Source: Topomyia yanbarensis (lineage: Eukaryota; Arthropoda; Insecta; Diptera; Culicidae). Taken from it: 64,000 nt of DNA. The position numbers were made by a program, and so were the translations under genes. Shown one piece after another: positions 35,745 to 47,200 of the stretch. The DNA is taken from NCBI RefSeq assembly GCF_030247195.1, contig NC_080672.1, positions 349,678,413 to 349,742,412 of the forward strand. The letters run 5' to 3'. Position 1 is the first letter of the stretch; each line of letters starts with the position of its first letter. The notes under the pieces were generated by a model. That model saw only the letters and a program-made list of their open reading frames with translations. It had not been told where the DNA came from and made no database searches.

Positions 35745-36150
35745 CTCATACAATCACATTCAAAATGTTTCTTTTCTCTTTAGGTTTTCGTTGACAAAAT
35801 ATAAAAAATTAGAAAAAATGGTTTTTTTGCAATTTATATTTTTGTTTTTGTAAAAAATGGCACAACATTTTTTCCAGTGTATATTTTTTATTCCCTGAAA
35901 CTCGTTCTCAGAAAGTTATGCTGTATAAAATAGAGTAATGGAACAAAACATTTTTGAAATTAAGACACGTAGAAATGTTTAAGCCCTTTTGAAAAATTGC
36001 TCTTGCATCAAAATATTGCAATTGTCAGAGAAAATCATGGAGATTCATAAACCGAACACAACTTCAAAGTTTTGATCGAATCGACGATGGTCATATTTTG
36101 TGGTCGGCCGGTTTCTCATGGAATCCCTCAATAATTTCTTTACTGATCTG
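35745..36150 (-). repeat. solo arm of the 2 kb foldback family
   Basis: 'Aatcacattcaaaatgtttcttttctctttaggttt', 'ctgtataaaata', 'cgtagaaatgtttaagcccttttgaaaaattgctcttg' and 'tcgacgatggtcatattttgtggtcggccggtttctcatgg' match the right arm (4800-5000) and, inverted, the left outer end (3090-3150) of the foldback at 3110-5085. Confidence 0.7.
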
Positions 36151-36590
36151 AGTGACGCATTTAACTTTCGCTCGCTCTGTTACATCGTCAATCATTTTTT
36201 GTGCAGGCATTTTTTCGCTCAAACAACACTATGTACCTATGAAAATCAACTTGTTACGTTTCAATTCGGCTAGCGAAATCAAATCAAACTACATACACCT
36301 TCTTAAATTGTACAACTATGACAACTGATCAGCATATGTGAAGTGCACTGATTCTCCATCCTTCTTCCGCTCACCAAAAAAAAACTTGCATCCAAAAAAT
36401 TCAATAATGTACATTTTAAATCCAGCTCCTTCGAGTTAATGCCCAATAGTGGATTACAAAAAATCCCTTTTATCAAGATTCCAATCATCAAATGCCAGTC
36501 GTCATTCATAGTTAAATTCAATTAAAAAAATCCCATGAAGTTCTCCATTGAATTAATGCTCGCATAAATCAGTCACCAGCTTCAGTTGAT
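36151..36590. other. no gene seen
   Basis: AT-rich sequence between a repeat arm and the GC-richer leader region of Gug. One 72-codon minus-strand frame (36521-36303) has no recognisable content. Confidence 0.35.
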
Positions 36591-37945
36591 TGGCATCTGA
36601 GAGATTACAACTCCGTGTTAGCAGTAGCTCTAAACCGACAGTCGCGTAACGAAAATATATAAACACGCGCGCTAATCACTTGGGTTGGGGAGCAATCTAG
36701 CACCGACAAATGGCTACTGCAGTGTCACCATTTATACTAACCGTTTGCTCATCGTAACCTCCATCTCGTTTTCCCCGATTTGCGGTCATATCCAACCCAC
36801 CACTGCGAGCGTCACCCATCAGCAGCCGCCTTGGACAGCGAACGACTGTATCTCCTACCGACAGTGGCGGTTAGTGAAACAAAAAAAGAAACACAAAACA
36901 CACGCTTCACTGCGTACTTTTCAACAAATTAGCTGTATAATCAATAATAAGCTGCCACTTTAGCGTAGCCGTCTCTTTTCACACTTAGTCATAACGATTA
37001 AGCGGGAGAACAGAGTAGCGATGGTATACCTACCTAGCAGTGCAGAGGTGGCCCAGCAAGAAGTGGGTGGCGGTTGGGAGTTCATACCAGACCGAACCAA
37101 GCAAATCATGGGACCCGCATTGTCGGAAGGCGCACACACACACGTCCGACCGACATCGTAAGCTTGGTGGCAAGCGAGCAACACAAATTGTTGTACTTGT
37201 ATAAGCAGATTGACTTCTCGCTTTTAGTATAAGTAGCAGGCTGGCAGTATCCAAATCTACTCGGTTCAAGCTGGTGTAGTATGTCGTCGTCCGAGGAGCT
37301 GCTTGCTGACTCTGGCAGCCCAACCGCGCACCGAATGTCGCTGATGTAAACGAAAGCAACTAATTGAGCATGCCAGCTTCTACACGGTGGACAGTGCCTC
37401 GTCCAGCTCCCAGCGGGCCAACCGAAAATGGAGCACGGATAGTGCCGGTCGAGCTTGGCATGGATGGGAAACAGAATGGGCATTTAATTTCACTCCACTT
37501 CGCCGTTTCGTGTTGTGTCAGAGCAGAGGCAGCAGAGAGGCGGCGGGGAGACTGTCCTTCCCGTCTCCGCCGGAGAATGGTCCCATTCTTCGCTATAATG
37601 CTGTCGTGTGGTCTCATTTAACTGATTCGATTTGGTATTTAGCTTGTTACTGTTTCACATAGGTCCGATTAAGTCGGCAGGGCTTTCAAGGTAATGTCGC
37701 AGTTTGTAAGGATTATGTGAATAAATAATTAATAGAAAATATTTTTTTTTAATGTTCGACTTTTCCAATGAATTGTGTTTGTGTTACAAAAAGTATTAGG
37801 TATATTGTACCTGACGAATATTTGTCAGATTCGATCGAGTTTCTGTTCAAATATTTGTGTACGTTTTGGCATTTTTCCAAATTTGAGGTTTCCTTTACAA
37901 CATGTACAATAATCGCCTTTTCTCTCTCTCCCTCTTTCGCTTCAG
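36591..37945 (+). promoter_or_regulatory. probable promoter and 5' leader region of Gug
   Basis: Base composition changes here to GC-richer, transposon-free sequence, ending in a splice acceptor with a strong pyrimidine tract (TCTCTCTCCCTCTTTCGC then TTCAG at 37941-37945). TATATAAA at 36656-36663 could be a TATA box. At least one untranslated exon must end in this region; plausible donors are GTAAGC at 37158 and GTAATG at 37691. Several overlapping open frames of 70-125 codons occur on both strands (37030-37660). They reflect the composition, and none looks like a known protein. The transcription start is not determined. Confidence 0.45.
37021..37161 (+). other. 46-codon open frame in the presumed Gug leader
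   Basis: ATG at 37021 opens a frame MVYLPSSAEVAQQEV... that closes at TAA 37159-37161. Its composition looks protein-like, with no low-complexity runs, but I recognise no family. The candidate donor GTAAGC overlaps its end at 37158. It could be an upstream open frame in the leader or meaningless. Confidence 0.2.
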
Positions 37946-38197
37946 ATATCCTCGATTGCTTCCCTAGCTGCCGAACACGAACAACAACTAACACGGTCGC
38001 GTAGATGAAGCCCACTAAGCCACGGCTAGACTTCCGTGTCTAGTGCAGCAGCGCTCCAGCGAACTGGCGTTCCCGGTTGCGGCCACCATCACCACCACCA
38101 CCCCAGTAGTTAACCTAGAGCAGCAAAACGGCCACCAGCAACGGCCAACGGTCAGGGGTCTCACCTGGGGTGCTAGGTTCGATCTTGAGGGGCTAAT
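37946..38197 (+). other. 5'UTR part of the first coding exon of Gug
   Basis: The exon start is set by the acceptor TTCAG at 37941-37945. The UTR holds an upstream open frame (38005-38043) and a CACCAT/CAC run near 38086-38102. A TGA at 38186-38188, in frame with and nine bases upstream of the ATG at 38198, rules out N-terminal extension within this exon. Confidence 0.75.
38005..38043 (+). promoter_or_regulatory. 12-codon upstream open frame in the Gug 5'UTR
   Basis: ATG at 38005 reads MKPTKPRLDFRV and stops at TAG 38041-38043, 154 bases before the main ATG. Such frames usually lower translation of the main product; the effect here is inferred only. Confidence 0.5.
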
Positions 38198-38248
38198 ATG
38201 GCCACACCGCCAACCGAGGGCGAAATCAGAGTGGGTCCCGGCCATCAG
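38198..38248 (+). CDS. Gug coding exon 1 (residues 1-17)
   Basis: The exon encodes [17 protein letters not shown], the beginning of the ELM2 region; GEIRVGP(S/G)HQ is nearly invariant from flies to human RERE. The donor is CAG|GTAAAC at 38249, phase 0. A second in-phase donor TAT|GTACGT lies at 38264 and would add VNDIY. Confidence 0.93.
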
Positions 38249-41200
38249 GTAAACGATATCTATGTACGTAAGCCCATGTTCAAAAACTCACTGAAATCAC
38301 AGCGCGGTAACACTCTCGAAGACTCTCTTCTTTCCCAAACAGCGGAGTCGATTGTAATTCGTGATTGTCATGTTTTCCGTTTGTTTAGTTTGAGTAATTA
38401 CTTAGATCGTAGATGATGTACACACACGTGAAGGCAAGTTTCGTAATCAAGTAATCTCTCTGCATTCCTCTTTCTGCCCTGAGGGAACACGCAATTTTCT
38501 ATGCGTGCGTACGCACCTCATCGTGCCAGTTGTTTATAATATGTACAATGTTTTCCGATATAACTGTGAAAAATATTTCCGCGGCAAGCACATAAATTAA
38601 TACAACTGAAAGAAAACACTGCGATAGAAACCACAATGAAAAAATAAATAACACGCGCAGCACTAGTCGTCCATTCGTCGCTAATCTTTCATCTAAGGCA
38701 ATTATTCACCGCTCTTATTCAATATAAATGTGATGAGAAAAACATGACTGTTATCCACATAAACACACTTTCGCTTCTTTTTGTACTTTTTTGTACGTGC
38801 CGCAAAGTGTAACATGAATTAATGTTCCTGTAAACATAGTTGGGAGCATTAGGGTGGTTGAAGATTTGAGATATTTACTGTACACCTGTTTGAAAAATTG
38901 TTGTCTTGCTTACATTAAATGTAGTCAGTAGTTTTACAATCTACATGGATAAAACGTACTACTGTTGAAATTTCAACTTTATTGGAAATTGTGTTAGAAT
39001 TCTTACCTTGTGGTTGGCATTTATATCTTTTCCATTTATTCGAATAATTGCCAATGCCAACCAATAAGCATTATAATGTAGCCTAATATCTGCTTTTGAT
39101 TCGCATATAAGGCAGTCTTATGGGGCCGTTCAGCACTATATTTTTGCATAATTCTAATATAATACCAGAAAAGGCGAAATATTGTGCTATTGCTGTGCAA
39201 GAAATTGGCAGCTCGTTTTCTGCATTACTAATATTATATTAAATATTACATAGCACCAACGTATAAATGTGAAAGCCATATATAGGCACTAATCATGCTA
39301 TTGAAAAGCTTCAATTGGCTGTCATTTTTCGCATAGTTTTTGCAACGCTTGCCATTTTTCAGTATGATGTACAAAAAGGAGAAATATTAAAGGACTGTTT
39401 AGAACTGTAATTGACTTGCTTGTAAAGCATTTTAACGAATGTTGCAACTTTGACGTATTTTGGTAATACTGTTTTGCAACAATTGCCTTTAGTAAGCCTC
39501 GAACATAGCTACCTCACCTCGTCCTTCACGGCAAGTGCGCTGCTTTTGCTGCCTAGGCTATATTGCATATGCTCCAATGCAATGAAATATGTCGAATATA
39601 ACTTAAGAGGAAAAGCATAACGAATAAACTCATAGCATCACATTAGCATTATATTGGCTTTATATTTGAACTATAGTAGCGCTAAATGCATATGAAAAGC
39701 ATACATATTTTTAAGATCCTTAATGCATGTATTCTTTATAACTGCTCTGTATAGGTAAGGGATTATCGTATAAGTACTATAAGCGTCCCGCTGTATAGGC
39801 TGGGAGAGCTCGATATTTTAGTTCCTATGCAGTGTTGTCATCTGTTATTTTTGGCACAAACTAGACTCGGTCGTAGCTCACTTTTTATGCCACGTTGAAG
39901 TTATAGTTCATCCTTGTCACAGCTGCACTGAGCAGTGTCAAAAAACGAGCGAAAAATCTTTTGTTGTGCTGATTTTTGGGTCATCTTAAATTGAATCTTT
40001 TTCATCGAAATTACAACGAAAATAATTTTAAAGTGATAAGAAGTAACTTAAATGTTATTACCGATCAGGGTTTTGTGTTTGCCTAATTGGAAATTTTTCC
40101 TGCGAAAAATATGCTTGGACAAGCGTGTCGTATACGTTGGGACACCATGCACTTACGCATGCGTACAAGATTGCGTACAAGTTTTACATGTAAAAACTGG
40201 CAATTTGACAAAGCAAGTCAGACTAGCTTTGTCAAATTGAAGTAAATAAGTCTTTCAGTTACTTATTCGTATTCTAAAATACCAATTAACAAACAAATAT
40301 AAACCAAAAAATAAATATAATGCAAGAATGTTAAAATTGCCTTTAATTTTTCAAATTGTTTGATGTGTCCCAATTTTTTGGTCATTTTGCCATCACGCAA
40401 AAAAAATGATCCTGAGTCTTATTCAAAATTGCAAGTAAACATCTTCCATTCCCAGACATTGAGCCACATAATATATCTACAAAATGGTGTACTACAAACT
40501 AAAAAATATTGTAATGAAAACAAGATATCAACTTCTAAACAAACCCGTCCCAACCTTGACTACATTCCCTTACATATATAGAGCTGGCGAGAATGCTACA
40601 TTTCGGTTTTACCTATATGCATTGTGCAAATGTATAGCCAATATTGTTTAATGCTTACAGTTACTTGGGTATAGCGGTTGGTTTGGGCAAGATTTGTCAA
40701 AACACAAGTAAGACAAATAACTGGGACTATTGCCTTCCGTTGGAGCTCTAACAATTGTAAGAATTATCACAACAGTTATTGCAATGATGCCAGGGGCAAT
40801 TTATTTTCTGCTAACAGTGAAAATGTAATTTTTATATAATTTTGTTTTCTTTAAATATTATTAACCCTCTGTCACTCGCGTGTGTTGCTCTCCTAATCAG
40901 CAGCCGTTGGTGCTGAAAGAAGATTTCGCTAGAGTTTCTGAAGGTGTTGCATTAAATACAACGGCGCGAGTGCCAGAGGGTGAAAAACTAATGAAACCCA
41001 TCAATTGAGACCGTTTTCAATTAGCTTTTCCATGCAATTGGATTGTCCTAAATGTTCTGGGACAATTACATTGAATTTTGAAAGGTAAAAATTAAACTAC
41101 TTCTAATACTACGAGAGAAGCATCTTGATTAAAACGGGGTTTTCATGTATCGGAACCCCAATAGTGTAGAAATAATAGTATTGAAACTCTATATTTATTA

Positions 41201-44200
41201 GAAGTTGGATTCAGTAGTAGTAAACTCTGTACATTTGAATATTCTAATAATGCGTAAATTGTTCCCCACAAATGTTGCGTTCTTAACCGATGTGCCCTTT
41301 AAAGCGAAGAAACGTCGTTCCAGGACGAAAGGGTATTTATTTGTTTATTTATTTGCGGAGCAGGGAAAAGCCCGTTGGAGTGAAGGCCATTTTCGCATCT
41401 TCTCCAGTAGGCATAAAACCTCATCTTTTCATTGTCAATAGGCGATATGCTAACCCTAATGAGTAAAGGATATTACGGAGCACTTAGATGCATTCAAGTC
41501 CATCTGATTGTTGCTGCACCAATTGACGAAGATTTCTAGATCGCATTGAAGCAGTCTTCCATCAACAAGACATTTTACGATGGTGAATAACTTCAAGTTG
41601 TCGGCATAGGAAAGCTTGACACATTTTAGTGAAGGGTGGATATCGTTAATGTATAACAAGAAGATCATGGATCTCAGGCGGCTGCCCTGTGGAACTCCGG
41701 AGGCAGCAGCAAATGGAAGGGAAACAGTACCTCCAATTTTAACGCTCATTTGCTGACCAAATAGGTAAGAACGTAACCAACTAAAAAAGGTCCATTAAAA
41801 CCCAGCTGAACGAGTTTGGCAACAGCTATACGGTGGCTGATCTATAGCTATACGGTGGTTGAGTAATAACTGCATTAGATACGAGGATGTTGACCAATGG
41901 GGAGTCCACATGGAATTCCAAGAACAGCTGTAGAGATTTGCGAAGAGTTCAGTTTATCATATGTAAAAACACTGCTGAATTGCTTGCGAAATAAATCGCA
42001 AATATCTTTAGTGGATGAAGCCTTGTTTGCATCACGGATCATGACCGGTGGTAAACATGACTGCTTCCTTTTATTATTTATATAATCCCAATAAAACTTC
42101 TTCTAAGATCTGTTCGGAAAGTGTTATTCAGGCTAAATTCAGGCGTTTATTCTACTGCATAAACAAACACAAAAATGTCTACCAATGCACGTATCATACT
42201 TCACTTTACTCCCTCTGCACTGTTAATCCTGAATTACGTAGTTGTTTGCAAGCTAAATGTAGACTGGATTTACTTAAATCTGTCACCCATCTGTTTCCGA
42301 CTTAGTACAAGAGAAATTCTACAAGTATTCAAACTATTCTCATTGTTTTGAAGGATTGTCGTGATGGCAAAAATTGGAAAATAAACAGAAACGCGGTCAC
42401 CCATCTAGACAAGGCTGGACAATTACACATAAATTTGGCACGTCAATCTCAACAACTCTTATTTTGAAGGAAAACAGTGTAATTTATCATATATGCAAAA
42501 AAAGCAACGAAACAACTCGAAACATACGAATTTGTTGCGGTACACTTCACCGTAAACACTTCGAGAATAGAAAATTTGTCATTCTGAATTAGGAATCGTA
42601 CTTTGCACTTTCGCACTATAAATAAACAAAGGCTATTGCACTGACAACACCAGAAGATTTTTAATACGCCGGTTAATCAAAATTCGAACCTGAAGGTGTG
42701 GGCAGCCACAGGGGTGGTTCTTTGGTGCCTCTGATCAATCCAAACAAGACTAAAGCGATCGATACAGATATTTATATCAATAAAGCTTATCGAAATTGAA
42801 ACAATTCTTCGAAGAATATCACGCTCGCAAAGGAATCATTGTTTGGCCGGATCTTTCAAGCTACCATTAAACGAAAGAACGATGGATTGGGTGAATAGGC
42901 AACGTGCTTGTGATACGTCAAATCGAAAATCGAATATGAACTCTATGAAATCTTATTCTATTTAGTTCTTTTAAAAGGACGTTATATCTCTCTGCAACAA
43001 TCTAATTGTAAGTTTGTATGGGTGACATTTAGAGTAAATTTAGGACTATAAGCTTGTCGTATTTACTTCTCGGTGTTTCTTTAAATTCACGATACGTCGC
43101 TTTTTTTTAGAAAATTTATATTTTCGTAAAATATATTTCTATTTGGGATTCATTTTTAGTGCAAATTGTACAATTTTTAGATTCCTCAGACCAGCGGTTC
43201 TCAACCTTGTTTGCTCCGCGGACCCCTTTGAAATCACCTTGGGTCATCGCGGACCCCTTCGAAATTATCCTGGGTGGTCGCGGACCCCTTCAAAATTACC
43301 CTGGGCGGTTGCGGACCCCCACGGCTTAACAACGGTTTATATGCTATCAATATATTATTTTCAGACTGATACGATAAAGAAACTTGAAGTTTCAATATCC
43401 GTCCGGAAAAGACTTTCCTCTTCGCGGACCCCCAGAAACGACTTCACGGCCCCTAGGGGTCCGCGGACCCCAGGTTGAGAATCGCTGCCTCAGACCATTC
43501 ATCCCCAGACTGATGTATTTTAGACCTACATTATATCGTAAAAATTGTGATGTCCCTTTGAAAAATTCGTCAAGGTACGTTGTCTAAAGCTATATTAAAT
43601 CAATAAAGTATTTTCACATTGTAATTTGTTTATAAACTCTCAAACTATTTTTCACGTAGCACTAGTTTTACAAACAATGAAGTGAGAACCACGTGCTCTG
43701 ATGTGTTTTTCAAATGATTTATCGACGAAATATAGGATTATAATGGTGAAATGGTCTGAGGATTCTAAATTTGATATAATTTTGATTAAAAATAGGTTGG
43801 AAAGAACCCGCGAATAAAAAAGTATATTTCAAATATGCATAGATTCTAAGCAATGTTATATTTTTCGAAGCCTACGGAAGCTTATAGTTCTAAAATTACT
43901 CTCAAATTAATCCACGAACCCGCCCTCAATTAGGTTGTTGCAAAGAATTCTAACGTTCCTCAATTAAGGTAAAATGATTTTTTTTCATTGTATCGATTAC
44001 AAATCAAAAAGGAAGATTGCATCAAGTGAAACCAAAATTAGAGATGGGATTTGTCAACAATTTATCCAGCTCGCATTTTTACCGCTAGTCTGCTTCAAAA
44101 TATCACTGCAAGTGAGAATAAGGAAGATAATTCTATTGCCTACAACATTGTCGAACATTGCAAATCAAGTCAGTTTTGTTAGCGGGATATACGATTCTAA

Positions 44201-47200
44201 CGAAGTGATGATTCTAACGATTCTAACGAAGTGAAGATCTCAACAGGAAAGGGAAATACTGTTAGTCCCACATTTGTCGTTCCTAGAGACCATTTATGCT
44301 ACTGTGCACTCTACAAGTGTTTCGGGTAAAGAGAATAGGGATATGGATGCGATTAAACATTGGGCTGGAATTCGCATGCGATACAAGATTTAAGGAGTGT
44401 CGTCCGGTCACCTGGGTTAGCTGCCCAAAAAAGACGTTTTTGAAATATCGTAACGACGAATATCGAAAAAATGTCTACAACCTCTACTCGATTCAAATAT
44501 TATCCTTACAAAAGACAAACTAGTAAAAGAAAAGCAATAAATAATTTAAAAAAATAGAGAAAGTAAAAAAACTAAGGATACAACTAAAACACTATCGATT
44601 GTCTTCGTGAGATCGTCAACAAAAAGTGGTCGTCACAAGTTATACGGTCTTGATTCGCTGGCTGGATACTTTTAATTGGACCGATTGTTTGGCGGACCTC
44701 CGCCAGTGGATCATTGTCGGACTGAAAAACATCTAAATGCCAAAGTTCAAAGTCAAATCTCACAAACGTGTTGACTAGGTCAACGTTTTAGCACTTATAA
44801 ACGTGGTCACAAGCGCTTATATTTTCGTGCAATAATGAATCGATCTCGTCCGGAAATTCCTACCGTCGGTCCTAACAGCCTAGGTCTATGCCTTCAGTTC
44901 GACTAATAAAAAAATGACGCTCATATCCAATAGACAACATGACGTCACGACACGACCGGAAACTATAGCTCTTCTAGCATCTGAACCTTACATTGGAAAT
45001 TAAGTATCAGGTTCACGGTATGCGCAATTATTCAAAAACACACGCGAATATGCGAATGACTATACGGTTATGAAATCGAAAAAATCGAATTTATGCATGC
45101 GAAGTTACATACATGCTAGTACTCGCGACATTTAAACGCCCACGCGACAGAATACGTTAACATACAAGCGCTGGAGCCCTTCTCAATGATACACAAATAC
45201 ATACATGCAATCGCGATGATCCATGCACAACGCATCGATGATTTAGTGAACGCTTTACGCGTTTTTCGTGTAGTGCAAAAACGAGATAAACTGATCCAAC
45301 CCAAGTTTGAATGAGTGTAGCACCGACTACAGCGGTGTACTGTTAAAAACGAAAATGCCAGCAGTTACTAATAATCATAGAGGCCAAACATGTCCCAAAA
45401 TAGCCATTTTTTATAATCTTTGAGTTATCACCAAAACAATATTTTTTTTTATCTAAATGCACGTGGTGTTTTGTTTAAAAACATGAATTGCATATCGATA
45501 TTCATCGAAATACATCATAAGGGACCATCCATAAATGACGTAGCATTATATGGTGGAGGGGGGAGTTTTGTATTTTGTGATGATGTGTGACGGCAGGGGG
45601 GTAGGGGGTCATGTCATGCTACGTAGCTTTTTTTAAAGGGGAATAACTAACATTGTTTTTCATTTTTTTGCGTTGACAAGGGGGGGGGGGAGAGTTACCG
45701 TCAAGCTGCGTAATTACCAGGGGGTATTTAGAGGTTTGTGACGAAATGCTACGATGGGGGAGGGGGTGTTAAAATCACTCAAACTTCCTCAATGATGGAT
45801 TCCTAATACACCCAAAAATTAGTCATTTTCCACAAAACAATTGTAATTTTTATTTTCTCACTGTTGGTAATTTATACACAAAATGTAATAGACTACTTAC
45901 TTAATCTAAAACCAAATAAATGGTTGTTTTTCCATAAGAAATGCGTCTTTGAATATTTTGGTTATTCAATATGGTCGTCATATTGAACGTATACATTTAT
46001 TGCGGAAAAAATCCATAAGAAATGAAAAACATGAAGTGAGTAATTTCTTGTTTTCACTGAATTATGTTCAAAAATTACAAACAGTGAAAATATAACGTTG
46101 AAAAAATTGATTATTTGTTGGGTGTATTGAGAATCCAACATTGAAGAAGTTTGATCCCTTCTGAGAACCAAGCTGTACAGATTAAGTATGTTTATATTGT
46201 ATTTTTAAGAATGTTGGCGTTTTTGTCCGTAGCTGTAGATGATATCTGCTAGATCAATGTTTTTGAACCGGGGGTGAATTCACCCCCAGGGGTACATCAG
46301 ATTATGAATTATTCCGGGTAAATTTCAACTTGTTATCCTAATATTTCCATCGAATTATTGACTCTATAATATAGAGGCAATATTTCGATGGAAATATTAG
46401 GATTATAAGTCGAAATTTACCCGAAATAATTCATAATCTGACGAACCGTACCCCTGGGGGTGAATTCACCCCCAGTTGAAAAACACTGTGCTAGATCATT
46501 GTTTTTGAAAATTTGTCTATTAAAGCATAGTAGTCCTATACGTAGTTATACCGAAAAATGGTTATCTTGCGGATTTTATTCGAAATTACCGACATGTCAT
46601 AAAATTCAAATAACTCAGTTTTGTGCAGTTATGATAAAATAACAAGCAAGGTTATCGCATCCATACGACTAATACGGTGAAGACCCGTTTTTATCAGCCC
46701 CTTGGTGAACGTTGGGCTGATAAAATGGGGACATTGATAAAATCGGGACATATATTTTTCTTTCTTTTTAAGAAACCGAAGCTCTTAAAATATTCTTCTT
46801 GAGTCCCTGATATAAACTCATAACCTTTCCTGATTATTTAGCTTAAACTTCCCTTAAGGAGCCCTTAAGGACCCTGACAGTGAAAAATTAAAAAAAAATA
46901 TTTTTTACAAAAAAGATTTACTCGAATTCAACTTGGTTTGCCTGCTAGAGCCCTTCAAACTACCAACTATCAATTTTCATATGAAGCTAATAAACTCGGG
47001 TCGAAAAGCTGATAAAATTAGGGGTAGATAAAATCGGGGGTTGATAAACCGGGCACTCCTAAAATCAGGTTTTCACTGTATTGCAAAAAGGGATTGATCT
47101 CAGTTTTCCTCGGTTGCTGTTCAGTAACGGTCTCGATCGGCGAGCACTTCTATTTGTACTGCCGAACAATTAACCATCTTCTCATTATCGATGATGGTTC

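Noticed and set aside
35453..35749. 98-codon minus-strand frame as a gene
   Set aside because: It lies wholly within the 3' part of a family A copy and is not open in the copies at 22300 or 27700.
36656..36663. TATATAAA as the proven Gug TATA box
   Set aside because: It is only a candidate. No clear initiator at the expected distance was found, and AT-rich DNA produces such words often.
37030..37662. Several overlapping 70-125 codon frames on both strands upstream of Gug
   Set aside because: Five frames open at once on both strands indicate GC-rich composition, not genes. None resembles a known protein.
43230..43322. CRISPR-like array of 31-bp repeats
   Set aside because: The repeats have no spacers, lie inside a hAT element with an 8-bp target duplication, and the genome is eukaryotic.
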